Assembly (NCBI GenBank): GCA_030453005.1
Contig: JAKDLE010000188.1
Span: 1-6,236 of the forward strand
Direction: 5' to 3'
Origin: Pseudonocardia sp.
GTDB lineage: Bacteria > Actinomycetota > Actinomycetes > Mycobacteriales > Pseudonocardiaceae
DNA: 6,236 bases
Positions 5,733-6,236 of the stretch are shown here, piece after piece. The translations under genes were made by a program, and so were the position numbers. Position 1 is the stretch's first letter. Each line of letters starts with the position of its first letter. Below the pieces are notes generated by a model, which searched no databases, was not told the DNA's origin, and saw only the letters and a list, made by a program, of their open reading frames with translations.

Positions 5733-6152
5733 ATGCACGGAATCACGCTGGACCAGGCTCAGCTGGTCATCGACGCCGCCCGGCGCAAGGCGGCGGCCGA
5801 GGGCCTGCTGATGAACATCGCGGTGGTCGACGCAGGCAACAACCTCACCGCGTTCGCTCGTATGGACGGGGCGTGGCTGGGCAGCATCGACATCGCGCTG
5901 GACAAGGCCAGCACCGCCCGGGCGTTCGACATGCCCACCGAGAAGCTCGGCGAGCTGGCCCAGCCCGGCGCTCCCGCGTTCGGGATCCACACGGTGTCGG
6001 GGAGTGGGGCCAACATCGTGGTCTTCGCCGGCGGCATCCCGATCGAGGTCGACGGTCAGATCGTCGGAGCCGTCGGCGTCAGCGGTGGGCTGCCCGAGCA
6101 GGACGCCATGGTCGCGCAGGCCGGCGTCTCGGCGGTGCTCCAGCCGGCCTGA
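5733..6152 (+). CDS. HbpS/GlcG-family (DUF336) haem-binding-like protein
   Basis: 139 aa, the usual size for a single-domain GlcG/HbpS protein (PF03928). Family features are VVDAGNNLTAFARMDGA (31-47), GSIDIALDKASTA (50-62), ELAQPG (74-79), the Gly-rich VVFAGGIPIEVDGQIVGAVG (96-115) and VSGG (116-119) followed by EQD. No signal peptide is seen, so it should be cytosolic, unlike the secreted Streptomyces HbpS, which binds haem and senses redox state. Related proteins are often encoded beside alcohol, diol or glycerol oxidation genes, where their exact role is unclear; that context fits here, after a dehydrogenase and a channel remnant. Haem binding is a family possibility, not shown by the sequence. 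The frame is intact and codon use matches the neighbours. It is probably the last gene of its operon. Confidence 0.9.
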   Translation: MHGITLDQAQLVIDAARRKAAAEGLLMNIAVVDAGNNLTAFARMDGAWLGSIDIALDKASTARAFDMPTEKLGELAQPGAPAFGIHTVSGSGANIVVFAGGIPIEVDGQIVGAVGVSGGLPEQDAMVAQAGVSAVLQPA

Positions 6153-6192
6153 CATCCGAGAGGCGGCGAGACCGTCGCGGGGGAGGATAAAC

Positions 6193-6225
6193 GGGGGGGG
6201 GGGTTGGTCGGGCGGCAACCCCCCC
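6193..6225 (+). terminator. Poly-G hairpin after the HbpS-like gene, candidate terminator
   Basis: A run of 11 G (6193-6203) leads into GGGGGGGTTG (6197-6206), which pairs perfectly with CAACCCCCCC (6216-6225) around a nine-base loop. It lies about 45 bases after the stop at 6152, where a terminator is expected. No T-tract follows on the plus strand. The long G-run is unusual and may be length-variable or a sequencing artefact near the end of the window. Confidence 0.5.
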
Positions 6226-6236
6226 GGCGGTGAAAA

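Overview
The window is very GC-rich, with strong third-position GC bias, GTG starts and tight stop/start overlaps. These traits, with the gene content, point to an actinobacterium, most likely of the Pseudonocardia/Amycolatopsis/Saccharopolyspora group. The genus is inferred from memory of protein families, not from a search.

Left part (1-1317, + strand): the last codons of efeO overlap a complete efeB. EfeB is a Tat-exported Dyp-type haem peroxidase (deferrochelatase). This is the end of an EfeUOB iron-uptake operon.

Middle (1353-4089, - strand): a convergent housekeeping cluster, in transcription order: a SurA-N-like lipoprotein chaperone, a MazG nucleotide pyrophosphohydrolase translationally coupled to it by a GTGA overlap, and a membrane-anchored lytic transglycosylase. 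The MazG/transglycosylase order matches mycobacterial Rv1021-Rv1022, where enolase comes next; here the iron operon lies there instead. A bulged hairpin between the convergent stops is a plausible terminator.

Divergent spacer (4057-4455): about 400 bases with a perfect 15-bp direct repeat upstream of the chaperone gene, a short minus-strand reading frame with coding-like codon use, and three CACCCG half-sites just ahead of the next gene.

Right part (4456-6152, + strand): an apparent metabolic operon that is partly decayed. A zinc-dependent dehydrogenase of the glutathione-independent formaldehyde dehydrogenase family is interrupted by an out-of-frame gap of about 26 nt that removes the Rossmann glycine motif. 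Next comes a short remnant that reads as the last membrane helix of an aquaporin/glycerol-facilitator (MIP) protein, then an intact HbpS/GlcG-family protein. The window ends in a run of 11 G that forms one arm of a perfect 10-bp hairpin.

I found no clearly new system. The most notable observations are the two adjacent lesions in the dehydrogenase-channel-HbpS locus, and the repeats and unassigned short reading frame in the divergent spacer. Either lesion could be a sequencing or assembly error.
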